Shown piece by piece: positions 8,745 to 17,758 of a stretch of DNA of 64,000 nucleotides. Positions within the stretch are counted from its first letter, which is position 1, and each line of letters opens with the position of its first letter. The stretch is from Desulfoluna sp942491485 (GTDB lineage: Bacteria; Desulfobacterota; Desulfobacteria; Desulfobacterales; Desulfolunaceae), in NCBI GenBank assembly GCA_942491485.1, contig CALOAX010000012.1, positions 124,001-188,000 of the forward strand, read 5' to 3'. Below the pieces are notes generated by a model. It ran no database searches. It saw nothing but the letters and a program-made list of their open reading frames with translations, and was not told the DNA's origin. The translations under genes and the position numbers were made by a program.

Positions 8745-8884
8745 AACCCTTGCCCGATATCAGATGAATGGTCAGCGCCCATGCGCTGGCGGGTATCATA
8801 ATCGAACCATGGCAGAATGAACAGAGGTATCCTGTCAGATTAGGAACTGTTCAGCTTATGAAAAACGGGTTTCGTTCTGTTCGT

Positions 8885-9030
8885 TTGAAAGACAGCCTCC
8901 GGCGGCAAGGTGTGCCACCTTGAAAGCAGGTTGCGGATGCGTTTTGTGTGGAAATAAGTGGGGTGGGGCTAATACCTGTTTATCAAACTTTTCAAAAGTT
9001 TGGCCCCCGGCAGGGCCGCCGGAGGCACTA
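8885..9030. repeat. Composite repeat: B module and reversed A module
   Basis: GCCTCCGGCGGCAAGGTGTG with its CACCTTGAAAGC arm, then a reversed A module (CTTTTCAAAAGTTTGGCC...GCCGCCGGAGGCA). It fills most of the 8745-9056 gap; nothing else is recognised there. Confidence 0.85.
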
Positions 9031-9056
9031 TCTGAATTTATTTCCGACCGAGACCC

Positions 9057-9671
9057 TTATTGGCTCTGGGTGTAGTTGAACTTGGGTATCTCAAGGTTGC
9101 AGTAAATGGCAAGGAGCCTGAGAGAGAAGCCGGTGGCAAGGGTGATGAGAATGGCCGAGAGATCTGTCATGCCACGTGCGTGCAGAAAGAGGAACAACCA
9201 GGCGGAGACGATGGAGACACCGGCATAGACCTCTTTTTGGAAGACGAGGGGAATGTCGCGGCAAAGGACGTCTCGGATAATGCCCCCGGAAACCCCGGTG
9301 ATTACACCCATGATGGAGGCGACAATAAAGCCATGGCCTAACGCCAGGGTCATGCGCACCCCGATAATGGTGAATGTCACCAGTCCCAGGGCATCGAGAA
9401 TAAGAAAGACCCGGTGGAAGTACTTCATGAATGGAGAAAGAAGGATGGTGATAAGCGCGGCACAGGTTGTGATGACAATATATTCCGGATGCCCCACCCA
9501 GGAGATGGGGTAGTTCCCGAGAAGCATGTCGCGGATGTTTCCGCCTCCGATGGCGGTGGCGCAGGCGATGATGATCACCCCGAAAACGTCCATTTTTTTG
9601 GTGCCGGCCTTCAAGGCTCCGGTGATGGCTTCAACTGTAATTCCAAGTATGTAAAGATGATGTAGAATCAT
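9057..9671 (-). CDS. TRIC-type cation channel family protein (UPF0126/YicG-like)
   Basis: A 204-residue protein with seven predicted membrane segments and the family's internal duplication. The first half has AGTKKMDVFGV followed by GGGNIRDMLLG; the second half has the equivalent GVSGGIIRDVL. These Gly-rich kinks with Arg-Asp are characteristic of prokaryotic trimeric intracellular cation channels, which conduct monovalent cations; some relatives have been suggested to move amino acids. Length is normal. It is monocistronic, flanked by a repeat downstream. Confidence 0.9.
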   Translation of the reverse strand: MILHHLYILGITVEAITGALKAGTKKMDVFGVIIIACATAIGGGNIRDMLLGNYPISWVGHPEYIVITTCAALITILLSPFMKYFHRVFLILDALGLVTFTIIGVRMTLALGHGFIVASIMGVITGVSGGIIRDVLCRDIPLVFQKEVYAGVSIVSAWLFLFLHARGMTDLSAILITLATGFSLRLLAIYCNLEIPKFNYTQSQ

Positions 9672-9810
9672 GCTCCGTATGTTCCTTTAAAATAAAAATG
9701 ACACGTCGAAAAACGGAGGAGATAAACATGATTCAATGGGGCCTGTCAACGGTTATGGCGCCCTTATTGAAAATAATGAAGCGCCATTCAAAATAGCCCG
9801 TGATGGTGCC

Positions 9811-10356
9811 CTACCCCACCTCTTTCCAAGTGGCTGGAATGATGTCGATCGTGTTGCCTTCGGAGATGATCCAGACCTGTCCGTCATCAATGGTAAACTG
9901 AAGCTGCATGGTACGGTTTACCATGGCTGCGAGGTCGGCGCCGTTGGCAAGGGGAATGTACAGCACGCTGAGGTTGCGACAGCGGTTGAGGGCCTCACAG
10001 TTCTTCTGCCACCAGGGTTCCGCTTTGTTTTCACCATAGCTCACAATGACAACCTGGTCGGCCTTGCCGCAGGCCTTTCGGATTCTTTTCTCATCCGGCA
10101 TCCCCAGCTCGACCCAGAGCGCGATCTCACCCGAAGGGCTGATCTTCCATAATTCGGGCTCGCTGTCGGTGCTGAGTCCCCGGGTAAAAGCCAGGTTCTC
10201 ATCGGCAAAAAGGGCAAAGGCGAGAAGGCGAATCATCATCCGTTCATCGGTTTCAGACGGATGTCTGGCCACGGTGAGGTTGTATGTCTCGTAATGGTGG
10301 CGATCAAGATCGCTGACCTGCAGTTCAGTTTTAAAGATGGTTGCTTTAAGAGCCAA
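9811..10356 (-). CDS. yaeQ: YaeQ family protein
   Basis: A 181-residue protein matching the YaeQ family in length and order: the N-terminal ALKATIFKTELQVSDLDRHHYETYNLTVARHPSETDERMM block, LWVELGMPDEKRIRKA in the centre, and WYIIS-like IDDGQVWIISEGN near the end. The YaeQ fold is PD-(D/E)xK nuclease-like, but no biochemical role is firmly established. The start codon appears to be TTG at 10356, preceded by AAGGA at a good distance. It is a single gene. Confidence 0.88.
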   Translation of the reverse strand: MALKATIFKTELQVSDLDRHHYETYNLTVARHPSETDERMMIRLLAFALFADENLAFTRGLSTDSEPELWKISPSGEIALWVELGMPDEKRIRKACGKADQVVIVSYGENKAEPWWQKNCEALNRCRNLSVLYIPLANGADLAAMVNRTMQLQFTIDDGQVWIISEGNTIDIIPATWKEVG

Positions 10357-10447
10357 GAGCGATTCCTTGCGGTTTGGGTGATGATAGACGATCGAATAAA
10401 GAAGCCACTCTATGGCCTTGGGGCGCAGAAATGTAAAGGATTATCGT

Positions 10448-10570
10448 AACGATTCGCCTCCGGCGGCCAAGGGCCGAGCCCTTGGATCCCAGGATCGCAA
10501 ATGTTCTGTACCCTCGTTCTTCGGGTTCTTCACATTTGCTGACGGGCTTCGCCCGTGGGTTGTCATGGGG
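10448..10570 (+). repeat. Composite constant-loop hairpin repeat
   Basis: GCCTCCGGCGGCCAAGGGCC, then a hairpin with arms GCAAATG / CATTTGC around CTCGTTCTTCG, then the small hairpin ACGGGCTTCGCCCGT. Confidence 0.8.
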
Positions 10571-10792
10571 AGTATGAATGCCGTCTTCACCGGTGACAGC
10601 ATGCTGACGATTGACTCTTACCGGAATAACCCCGGGGTATCTACAGATGCCAAATTTCACCTTACTGATGGTGGGGTTTGCAAAGAGGTTGTGGTTGCAT
10701 CCCTGCTTTGATTTATGTGTAAAACCACGAAGAACACAAAGCGCCCTTCGGTCTACACGAAGGCGTTTGAGCTACCTCAGCCGTTATTCACG

Positions 10793-10891
10793 GACATAGC
10801 CCGTCAGCGAATGCTCTCGACCCGAGGAACGAGGGGCGAGAGCATTCGCTAACCAGCTTTCAAGGTGGCTCACCTTGCCGCCGGAGGCATC
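10793..10891 (-). repeat. Composite constant-loop hairpin repeat, reverse orientation
   Basis: GCCCGTCAGCGAATGCTC.. with loop CGAGGAACGAG and matching arm GAGCATTCGC, then CAAGGTGGCTCACCTTG and GCCGCCGGAGGCA. It ends directly at the stop of the GH5 gene. Apart from repeats, nothing is recognised between 10571 and 10792. Confidence 0.85.
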
Positions 10892-12001
10892 TTAGTGGAA
10901 CCAGCTCAGGACCTCCCGCCAGTAGGGTTCATCCCATTTTTCGGGGTCAAAATTGATATGGCGCCGGCTCTCAGGGTTGTTTGAACGGAAGCTCCAGAGG
11001 CAAAAGTGCCACCCTTCACTTTTTGTGATGCCCACATGGTCGGAGAGGTAGGCCTCCCCACCGTGCTGGGGAAACTCCATGCCGAATTCACCCAGCAGGA
11101 TGGGGACACGGTGTTTTTTTTGGAACTCTTTTACATCTTTAAAGATGACTTGTTCCAGAAGCCCCCGATTAAAAAGGGCCTCCTTTCCAAGAGCCTGGCA
11201 CCAGTAGCTGCCGGGGTATCTCTTCTTGTAGGGCCTCTCTGCATGGGTATATTCAATGGGGACATAGGAGTGGACGTCGTAAACGATACGCGGGTCGGTG
11301 TACTTTTCCATGAGTCCCCACCACTCTGGGTCCGAGTACTGAACGTTCTGCACGATCAAGGGGAGAGCGCTGTTGACCTTTCGAACCTCTTTTATAAAAA
11401 AGTCGAACATCCCATGGATATCCATTTCCCTCTTCTTCAGGGCCCGTTTCAACTCCTGCGGTGATTCAATGACATCGTTTTCAATCTCTTTCCAGAGGGG
11501 GTTGGGCTCCACCATCAGGTTAAGCCCAACACAGAGCGGGTCATCTCCATACTTACGGACATAGCCCACGAGCATCTGCGCGTATTGTTTCTGCTCCTCT
11601 ACATCTGTCCAGATGGTGCTTTGATGCTCATCAGACACATCCATTCGACCGGGGCCGGCCCGTACGTCGATGACGTAATAGAGCCCCGCCTCCCTCGCCA
11701 TCTCGATCATGCGATGAAGCCACCGGATCGCCTCCTTTTTTTCTCTGTAGGGTGCCTGCCACTCAACCGTACCGCCGTAAATATTTATTTTGATAAGGTT
11801 TGCACCGGTCGCCTTCAAAGCCAATATATCGTTTATCGACTTTTCATGGTCATCATGGCTGCTCCAGTACCCGGCGTTAAACCCCTTGAAGTAACCCGGG
11901 GTGTTCCAGAGTTTAAATTTATCAACGGCGCCAGCAGCGGACGAAGTGCCAGGGCATATGAGCAACAGGCAAAAAAACAGGTTGGTGAGATATTTTTTCA
12001 T
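10892..12001 (-). CDS. Glycoside hydrolase family 5-like cellulase/endoglucanase, secreted
   Basis: About 369 residues from MKKYLTNLFFCLLL. An N-terminal signal peptide (cleavage probably after SSA) leads to a TIM-barrel glycosidase. GH5-like features include FKGFNAGYWSS near the start, LNLMVEPNP containing the presumed acid/base Glu, VYDVHSYVP, and LLGEFGMEFP containing the presumed nucleophile Glu. The canonical NEP motif is replaced by VEP, an unusual variant. The protein should be periplasmic or secreted and act on a beta-glycan; the exact substrate is unknown. A start four codons upstream (12013) is possible. Confidence 0.8.
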   Translation of the reverse strand: MKKYLTNLFFCLLLICPGTSSAAGAVDKFKLWNTPGYFKGFNAGYWSSHDDHEKSINDILALKATGANLIKINIYGGTVEWQAPYREKKEAIRWLHRMIEMAREAGLYYVIDVRAGPGRMDVSDEHQSTIWTDVEEQKQYAQMLVGYVRKYGDDPLCVGLNLMVEPNPLWKEIENDVIESPQELKRALKKREMDIHGMFDFFIKEVRKVNSALPLIVQNVQYSDPEWWGLMEKYTDPRIVYDVHSYVPIEYTHAERPYKKRYPGSYWCQALGKEALFNRGLLEQVIFKDVKEFQKKHRVPILLGEFGMEFPQHGGEAYLSDHVGITKSEGWHFCLWSFRSNNPESRRHINFDPEKWDEPYWREVLSWFH

Positions 12002-12039
12002 GGCGTTTATCATCTATGGAAGGGCATGTAAAAATAAAG

Positions 12040-12150
12040 CCTCCGGCGGCACGGTGTGCCACATTGAAAGCAGGTGTGTGAATGCTCTCGGCCTTCATTC
12101 CTCGGGCACATCACATTCGCTGAGGGGCTTCGCCCGTGATGAGCATTGAC
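12040..12150 (+). repeat. Composite constant-loop hairpin repeat
   Basis: GCCTCCGGCGGCACGGTGTG, then GTGAATGCTC...TTCATTCCTCG...CACATTCGC and a GGGGCTTCGCCC hairpin. It starts just upstream of the GH5 gene. Confidence 0.8.
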
Positions 12151-12321
12151 GTTGTGGTGGTTAAAATGGGTCCAGGTGGTGTTCTATTCTCAATGGCCTG
12201 ACGAGTGTAAAAGTCCATGAAATTAGCAATCGGAGATGAAGAGTGACAGGAATTGGCGTGGAGGAGAGAAAATCGGAACAGCACGTTTTATTGGGATGCC
12301 AACCGCTTCATAATAACAGGA

Positions 12322-12347
12322 AAACCCGGGCACTGCCCGGGTTTCTT
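12322..12347. terminator. Bidirectional hairpin terminator
   Basis: AAACCCGGGCA CTGCCCGGGTTT stem flanked by A-rich sequence on one side and TTTC on the other. It lies between the GH5 and flavodoxin-fold genes. Confidence 0.55.
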
Positions 12348-12423
12348 TGGCTTGCTTGATGACAAAGCTGTTCAGGCCGAGGGCTGCAAAAAAAAAAGTA
12401 CACCCTTGCATAAAAATGCCGTT

Positions 12424-12503
12424 GTGAGTTGACCCGACGTACGAGGGGTAAATCACAACGGCACATAGCTTTCAAGGTGGCTCACCTTGCCGCCGGAGGC
12501 ATC
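12424..12503 (-). repeat. Composite constant-loop hairpin repeat, reverse orientation
   Basis: Hairpin arms GTTGTGAGTTGACCC and GGGTAAATCACAAC around GACGTACGAG, followed by CTTTCAAGGTGGCTCACCTTG and CCGCCGGAGGCA. The stem differs completely from the usual GCGAATG type but remains self-complementary. Confidence 0.8.
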
Positions 12504-12522
12504 GCTTTTTTTGAGCCGGTCC

Positions 12523-13089
12523 TTACTTCACCATGCCCCGGGCAAAGGCAACGGCTCTTTCTTTTGCGTCTTCAGGCATGGTGCCGTCGATGGTGCACCC
12601 GCCAACAAAGAGCTCACCGGCGTTCACGCCTTTATAGAAGTTCTGAAGACGGCCGAAGGCAGTAAACAGAGGTTCAACGTTGTTGTCGTACTGACCGCCC
12701 CCGGTTACGAGAAGGGCTTGCTTGTGACCATCCAGCAGGGACGCGTGGTCAGGGGTGTGGTACCCTGTAACCAGGCTCCAGCTTCGGTCCATGAGGGCCT
12801 TTATCTGGGCAGTGAACCCCCAGAAGTAAGCGGGAGAGGTAAAGAGAGTGACGTCTGCATCAATCATTGTTTCAAAGACACCCTCGGCATCATCTTTTTG
12901 AATGCATGCGATGGCGTCAGGGGTCTCCTTGCATTTTGCACACCCCAGGCACCCTTTGATCTCTTTGTTTCCAAGCTCAATTCGCTCCACCTCATGCCCG
13001 AGGGCTTTCAGCTCTTCTTCTACCCAACCCAGCACGCGTGCTGTGTTGCCTTTCTTCCGTGCGCTGCCCAGCAAGGTTACAACCTTCAT
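12523..13089 (-). CDS. NADPH-dependent FMN reductase / flavodoxin-fold iron-sulfur protein
   Basis: A 188-residue flavodoxin-like protein. The FMN-phosphate loop LLGSARKKGNTARVL lies at the N-terminus. A CLGCAKCKETPDAIAC cysteine cluster (residues about 50-65) is typical of iron-sulfur flavoprotein relatives in anaerobes, and FTSPAYFWGFTAQIKALMDR is the conserved FMN-contact region. Such proteins transfer electrons between NAD(P)H or ferredoxin and soluble acceptors; the physiological partner cannot be deduced. A paralogue lies at 57385-58032. Confidence 0.87.
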   Translation of the reverse strand: MKVVTLLGSARKKGNTARVLGWVEEELKALGHEVERIELGNKEIKGCLGCAKCKETPDAIACIQKDDAEGVFETMIDADVTLFTSPAYFWGFTAQIKALMDRSWSLVTGYHTPDHASLLDGHKQALLVTGGGQYDNNVEPLFTAFGRLQNFYKGVNAGELFVGGCTIDGTMPEDAKERAVAFARGMVK

Positions 13090-13307
13090 TAAAAACCTCC
13101 ATAAAACATTGTATCTATCTGTATTTTAATTCGATACGAAATATCAATCTTGGTCTCGACCGATCCGTTGTACTGTTCCAGTAAAACCACATGTATTCCA
13201 TCTTTCTTTACATACCCCGGAAAACACTGTAAGCCAAGGCTTCTCACCAGATCTCTCTTTTGGTTTGGCTTGTTTTTATCTTTATACTGCTGGACGGATA
13301 GACTCAG

Positions 13308-14507
13308 ATGCCCCGAAGTAACCCCCCTGCTGCTCCATTTCAGAGCACCCTGCCCTGGATTTTCGTGATCACCGCCATGTATTTCCTGAGCTTCTTTGCA
13401 CGAAGCATCCTCTCGCCCCTGCTTGTCCCCATGGAAAAAGCCTTTGGGGCATCCCACGCAGAGACTGCAGGGCTCATGCTCTTTCTCTCCATGGGCTTTG
13501 GATCTGCCCTTGCCCTCGCGGGCATCGTCTCCAGCAGGGTCCGTCACCGTACGGTACTTGCCATGGCCATCTCCATACTGGGTCTTTCACTCCTTGGGCT
13601 GTCCCTGTCACAGGGGCTTCTTGCAGCACGTTTCGCATTTTTTATCTTCGGTGTGGGCTCCGGCCTCTACCTGCCAAGCGGCATGGCTACCCTCGCCTCG
13701 GTGGCGGATGATCGCTACTGGGGACGCGCCATTGCCATCCATGAACTGGCCCCCAACATCGCCTTTATCATGGCCCCGGTTGCCGTGGAAGTGGCTTTGA
13801 CCTTCGGCCAGTGGCGGGATATCCTCATGGTCATGGGACTTCTCTGCTTTCTGGGGAGCGCGCTTTTTCTTAAGTATGGAAAAGGCGGCGATGAATACGG
13901 CACCGCCCCCAACACTGAAACCGTTCCTCTCATGATCAGGCGGCCTGCTTTCTGGGCGATCATGGTCCTCATTGGTCTTGGCGTCGGCCTGGAGTCCGGT
14001 CCCTACAGCCTCACGCCCCTGTTTCTCGTAAGCGAAAAAGGGATGAGCCCCTCTGAAGCCAACCACCTGCTCTCCACCTCACGGCTCATCACCCCCGTCA
14101 TGGCCCTCACGGGAGGCTGGCTGGCCGACAGGGTCCGCATCCCCTGGATCCTCACCGGCACCATCCTCGGCAGCGCACTTGCCCTCGTGGGCATGGGACT
14201 CCTCTCAGGAACGGGCCTTGCCGCAGCCATCATGTTCCAGGCTTCCATGCCCGCCCTGATGTTTCCCGCGGTCTTTAAGTCGGTGACCGAAATCTTTGGC
14301 GTCAAAGAACAATCCATGGTTCTCTCCCTCACCATGCCTATGGCCATCTTCGTGGCCCTGGGAATTGTCCCCGCCCTCCTCGGCGTGTGCGGAGACCGCG
14401 GCCACTTCGACTATGGATTCGCCGCCGTGGGCGTACTCACCGCCTTCACCCTTATTGTCCTCCCCTTTCTCAAAGAGCCTAAAAACATGCCTCCGGCGGC
14501 GAGGTGA
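13308..14507 (+). CDS. MFS transporter
   Basis: A 399-residue protein with twelve predicted membrane helices and an MFS loop motif in GGWLADRVRIP between helices in the second half. The substrate is unknown; the general layout is that of the CynX/nitrate-like or anion-cation symporter MFS groups. No strong ribosome site is seen before the ATG. The last codons (PPAAR then TGA) lie inside a composite repeat: the GCCTCCGGCGGCGAGGTGA sequence of the repeat encodes the C-terminal tail and provides the stop. Confidence 0.88.
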   Translation: MPRSNPPAAPFQSTLPWIFVITAMYFLSFFARSILSPLLVPMEKAFGASHAETAGLMLFLSMGFGSALALAGIVSSRVRHRTVLAMAISILGLSLLGLSLSQGLLAARFAFFIFGVGSGLYLPSGMATLASVADDRYWGRAIAIHELAPNIAFIMAPVAVEVALTFGQWRDILMVMGLLCFLGSALFLKYGKGGDEYGTAPNTETVPLMIRRPAFWAIMVLIGLGVGLESGPYSLTPLFLVSEKGMSPSEANHLLSTSRLITPVMALTGGWLADRVRIPWILTGTILGSALALVGMGLLSGTGLAAAIMFQASMPALMFPAVFKSVTEIFGVKEQSMVLSLTMPMAIFVALGIVPALLGVCGDRGHFDYGFAAVGVLTAFTLIVLPFLKEPKNMPPAAR

Positions 14508-14585
14508 GCCACCTCGAAAGCGGGTTCGTGAATGCTCCGAGCCCTCGTTCCTCGGACTCGTCACATTCCCTGACGGGCTGCGGTG
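14490..14585 (+). repeat. Composite constant-loop hairpin repeat overlapping the MFS gene end
   Basis: GCCTCCGGCGGCGAGGTGAG with CACCTCG arm, then GTGAATGCTCCGAG...CTCGTTCCTCG...CACATTC and a GACGGGCTGC hairpin. The first 18 bases are translated as the end of the MFS protein. Confidence 0.85.
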
Positions 14586-14724
14586 AATTGCGGATAATGC
14601 CCTTTTTCAGGCAACCGAGCCGATCTTAAACCTTAATTGTGACGATACTCAGCTCTCTGGTTTCAATGAATCGTTCATACGAACACTGGCAATAAGCCAA
14701 GATTTTCCACGCTGGAATATAAAA

Positions 14725-14752
14725 AGCCCCAGAAAAAAGATCTGGGGCTTTC
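14725..14752. terminator. Bidirectional terminator between MFS and cvfB
   Basis: AGCCCCAGA / TCTGGGGCT stem, with AAAAA before and TTTC after. The two flanking genes converge here. Confidence 0.75.
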
Positions 14753-14771
14753 ATAGATGAACCAATCGTAT

Positions 14772-14875
14772 TCATTACGGGCGAAGCCCGTCAGCGTATG
14801 TGATCGAACCGAGGAACGAGGGGCGGGAGCATTCGCAACCAGCTTTCGAGGTGGCTCACCTCGCCGCCGGAGGCA
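14772..14875 (-). repeat. Composite constant-loop hairpin repeat, reverse orientation
   Basis: ACGGGCGAAGCCCGT hairpin, then CGTATGTGATCGAAC..CGAGGAACGAG..GAGCATTCG, then CTTTCGAGGTGGCTCACCTCG and CCGCCGGAGGCA, ending at the cvfB stop. With 14490-14585 it forms an inverted pair around the terminator. Confidence 0.85.
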
Positions 14876-15709
14876 TTATTCTGCCTTCAGGCGAATCCCT
14901 TTGTCGGTGATTTCGATGAGGCCTTTCTTATAAAGTCCGCCCACGGTGCGTTTGAACTCTTTCTTGCTCATAAAAAAGGTGTTCTTGATCTCTTCGGGAG
15001 AGCTTTTGTCGTTGCATGCCACAAAGCCCCCGGCCTGTGTGAGGATCTCCACCACGCTTTCGGTGGAGGTGGCAACGGATCGGTAGCCCGGTTTTTTAAG
15101 GGTGAGGTCGATCTTTCCGTCTTCGCGGATGCGGGAGACATAGCCGGTCATGCGATCCCCGATGGAGACCTTCTGGAAAACCTCGTTCCGGTAGAGGATG
15201 CCCAGGCACTGCTCATCAATCACCGCCTGGATGCTCAGTTTGGTGATGCCGTAAATGAGGAGGGAGACCTCCTGGCCTTCATCCTGTCCCATGGAAAATT
15301 TTGAGCAGTGGCGGCCCAGTCGTGTGGATCCGAAGACCCTGCCGGTCTCTTCATCAAGGCTCACATAAACCACGTGCTGCTCGCCCACGGCCATCTGATG
15401 CTGCTGCTCGCTTTTGGGCACCAGCAGGTCTTTTTCAAGCCCCCAGTCAAAGAAGGTCCCGAAGGGGTTCACGTCCTTTACGGTGAGCAGGGCAAAATCG
15501 CCGACCATGGCTTTGGGGGTGAGGGTCGTTGCCACGGGTCGGTCTTCGGAGTCGGTGTAGACGAAGACGTTGATGCGGTCTCCCAGCTTGAAGTCTTCGG
15601 GCACGTATTTGTTGGGAAGAAGCACCTGTTCTTCCTGGGTGTTGAGGTAAAAGCCGAATTCCATGTATCGTTCGGCAACCAGAGAGTTCATCTGACCAAT
15701 CTTGAGCAT
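14876..15709 (-). CDS. cvfB: S1-like RNA-binding protein CvfB
   Basis: A 277-residue protein with the CvfB/YitL layout: three consecutive S1-like OB domains (roughly 1-60, 65-135 and 145-215; TVKDVNPFGTFFDWGLEKDLLVP and GYVSRIREDGKIDLTLKKPGY are S1-type strands) and a C-terminal winged-helix segment (about 220-275, FMSKKEFKRTVGGLYKKGLI). CvfB binds RNA and in Staphylococcus affects virulence-gene expression. The length is normal. It is convergent with the MFS gene. Confidence 0.9.
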   Translation of the reverse strand: MLKIGQMNSLVAERYMEFGFYLNTQEEQVLLPNKYVPEDFKLGDRINVFVYTDSEDRPVATTLTPKAMVGDFALLTVKDVNPFGTFFDWGLEKDLLVPKSEQQHQMAVGEQHVVYVSLDEETGRVFGSTRLGRHCSKFSMGQDEGQEVSLLIYGITKLSIQAVIDEQCLGILYRNEVFQKVSIGDRMTGYVSRIREDGKIDLTLKKPGYRSVATSTESVVEILTQAGGFVACNDKSSPEEIKNTFFMSKKEFKRTVGGLYKKGLIEITDKGIRLKAE

Positions 15710-15949
15710 GTTTCTTTATCCTTAAAAGCCCGAAAACCTTAAGCTATGGGTGTCCGGCATAATTTCCCGTCCATGATAAACCGGCACCACAGCCGGTAAC
15801 CCTTATACATACCAGCTATACGCCATAGAATCGAGGGGTAAAGTGAGGCTTGTCAGGTGAATTGGCTTTCGCAGTGTGGCGTGCTCACAGAGGAAGTCTG
15901 CTTTATCTCCTATTATATGGTTCGTGTCAGGGCAAGCCCTTGCAAAAAA

Positions 15950-16095
15950 GCCGCGACGGAGCACGGCGCGCCCATGGAGGTGTCGTCCCTCCACTCACTG
16001 TCAAATCCTTGGTGATGTGGGCTTTCGATGTGGCCCACCTCCCCTTTACATTTTCAAAGGTGTTGTTTTTCGGGCGCGCCGCGCTCCGCCGCGGC
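15950..16095. repeat. E element: inverted pair of GC-rich arms
   Basis: Arms beginning GCCGCGACGGAGCACGG (15950-15973) and ending TCCGCCGCGGC (16072-16095) are reverse complements of each other over about 24 bp with few mismatches and include GGCGCGCC. About 100 bp of interior has no gene. Related elements are at 32770-32928 and 60104-60385. Confidence 0.75.
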
Positions 16096-16500
16096 AATTA
16101 CGCGATACCGGTGGTAGGAAGACGCTCGATGGGATTGGAAGAGTGAGTGTATGGCGAGTTTTTGGCTGTTAAGGAACGCAGTCACATGTCAATGCTGCCC
16201 ACAGCCCTCAAAATAAAACCAATTAATTACGGGGTCTTTGGGTTGTTTACTCAGGCTGCTTATTAAGTTTGTTCATATCGTCATTAACCTACCAGTTACG
16301 GCTATAAAAACATAAGCTGAGCATTGCGTGACGAAACACATCACGCGAATACAGGCTCAAGGTGCCCGAGTAACGACACCCGAAATGCATTCCCAATCTG
16401 CTCTGAAGGTGTTCATCGTTGCAGTGGCTTCGCCACTCTTGCCTCCGGAGGCTCTTTTTGAAATGAGAATACGCCATGCGATGATGGGCGCGGCTTTGCC
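16096..16500. other. Gene-free stretch between cvfB and the TRAP genes
   Basis: The 15710-16718 gap holds the E element, a short TGCCTCCGGAGGC palindrome (about 16440-16452) and otherwise unrecognised sequence. Short open frames here lack ribosome sites and family resemblance. Confidence 0.5.
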
Positions 16501-16511
16501 GGCCAAACAAT

Positions 16512-16547
16512 AAAAAGGCCCCCGACAAAACCGTCAGGGGCCTTTTT
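16512..16547. terminator. Bidirectional terminator downstream of the TRAP operon
   Basis: AAAAAGGCCCCCGAC...GTCAGGGGCCTTTTT: a stem of about 10 bp with T/A tracts on both sides. It is about 170 bases past the dctP stop and probably ends the catabolic operon. Confidence 0.8.
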
Positions 16548-16654
16548 ATGTGTACCTATTCGGCCATGCTTTCTATGGTCAACGTAGCCGGAAAAAGCGT
16601 GCCTCCAGAGGCGAACCATCTCGAAAGCTATTATGCCGAGTCCATGACAAAAAA

Positions 16655-16706
16655 CTGTTTATCAAACTTTTCAAAAGTTTGGCCCCCGGCAGGGCAGCCG
16701 GAGGCA
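16655..16706 (-). repeat. Dispersed A module, reverse orientation
   Basis: CTGTTTATCAAACTTTTCAA...GGCAGGGCAGCCGGAGGCA. It lies between the terminator and the dctP stop codon. Confidence 0.85.
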
Positions 16707-16718
16707 CATGTTCAATTT

Positions 16719-17717
16719 CTATCTTATGATGGCATCAAGGACGCCCTGGCCCCACTCTTCGCCCACATCTTTCAAAACGACAGGCCACACTTCGGACTGG
16801 ATTTTTTTGGCGGTGACGGCGATTTCGGCGTCGCTGATGGTGACGATTTTGGCGCCAAAGTCGGCCAGGCGCTGCTCGTTTGCTTTCTGGTCGGCTTCGG
16901 CAGACTCCCATCGGCGATTCTCAAACTCAGAGGCGACCTGCTTGAGTTGCTCCTGAAGCTTGGGAGACAGGTCGTCATACACCTCTTTGTTCATGATGAA
17001 GTACCACACTTCAAAATGGGTGTTGGCCGGAATGTAATATTTGGTCACGTCCCGGAAAGACGAATAATACCCTTCGGCGCCGGAGCCGATGACCCCGTCA
17101 ACCACGCCGGTCTGAACCGCGGTGAAGGCGTCGGAAAAGGGAATCGGCGTTCCCAGGTAGCCCGTGGTGTCCGCGAGCATCTGAAAGGTCTTCATGGGAG
17201 GGACGCGCAGTTTGATGCCCTTGGCAGCGTTGGGATCGCCCTGGGCGACAGGTGCTGTGTTCAGGGCAATTCCGCCGAAGTAGACCGGCCATGCGGCCAG
17301 CAGCTGAATGCCCTGCTCTGCGTAGAGTTTTGCCACGGTGCCGCGCAAGGGGGCGCCTGTGGAGTAGTTTTTCCGGGCCTGTTCCCAGTTGTTCACCATG
17401 TACGGGAAATACGGCAGCTGAAAACGCTTGTCGGCGGCAGAAGACGGAGGCTGACACGCCATGTCCACGGCGCCCAGGCTAACCCTTTCCTGAACAACGG
17501 TGTAATCTCCCAAGGCACTTGCCGGGTAGACCTTCGTTCTGATCTTGCCACTGGTTGTCTCCTTAATGGAGTCGGTAAACCAGCGGAGGTCGTTGTCGAT
17601 GGCGGTTCCCTGGGGACGAACATGGGAAATCTTCCAGGTTCGTGCCTGAACATTGCCTGCCATCAGTGCCACACACCCTACCAGCGCCATGAGGCTGTAC
17701 CTGAATTTCTTGGTCAT
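16719..17717 (-). CDS. dctP: TRAP transporter solute-binding protein DctP
   Basis: A 332-residue periplasmic binding protein of the DctP family with an Sec signal peptide (hydrophobic residues 8-20, cleavage after VQA). Family features include WKISHVRPQGTAID near the mature start, GKIRTKVYPASALGD, and the conserved Arg in KGIKLRVPPMKTFQ, which normally contacts a carboxylate of the ligand. It delivers an organic acid or amino acid to DctQM. It is the last gene of the operon dehydrogenase-RidA-dctQ-dctM-dctP, so the ligand is probably the dehydrogenase substrate or a precursor. Confidence 0.92.
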   Translation of the reverse strand: MTKKFRYSLMALVGCVALMAGNVQARTWKISHVRPQGTAIDNDLRWFTDSIKETTSGKIRTKVYPASALGDYTVVQERVSLGAVDMACQPPSSAADKRFQLPYFPYMVNNWEQARKNYSTGAPLRGTVAKLYAEQGIQLLAAWPVYFGGIALNTAPVAQGDPNAAKGIKLRVPPMKTFQMLADTTGYLGTPIPFSDAFTAVQTGVVDGVIGSGAEGYYSSFRDVTKYYIPANTHFEVWYFIMNKEVYDDLSPKLQEQLKQVASEFENRRWESAEADQKANEQRLADFGAKIVTISDAEIAVTAKKIQSEVWPVVLKDVGEEWGQGVLDAIIR

Positions 17718-17758
17718 TGCGTCACTCCTCCTACGTTGTTGCTTGGGTTAGCCCTTGA

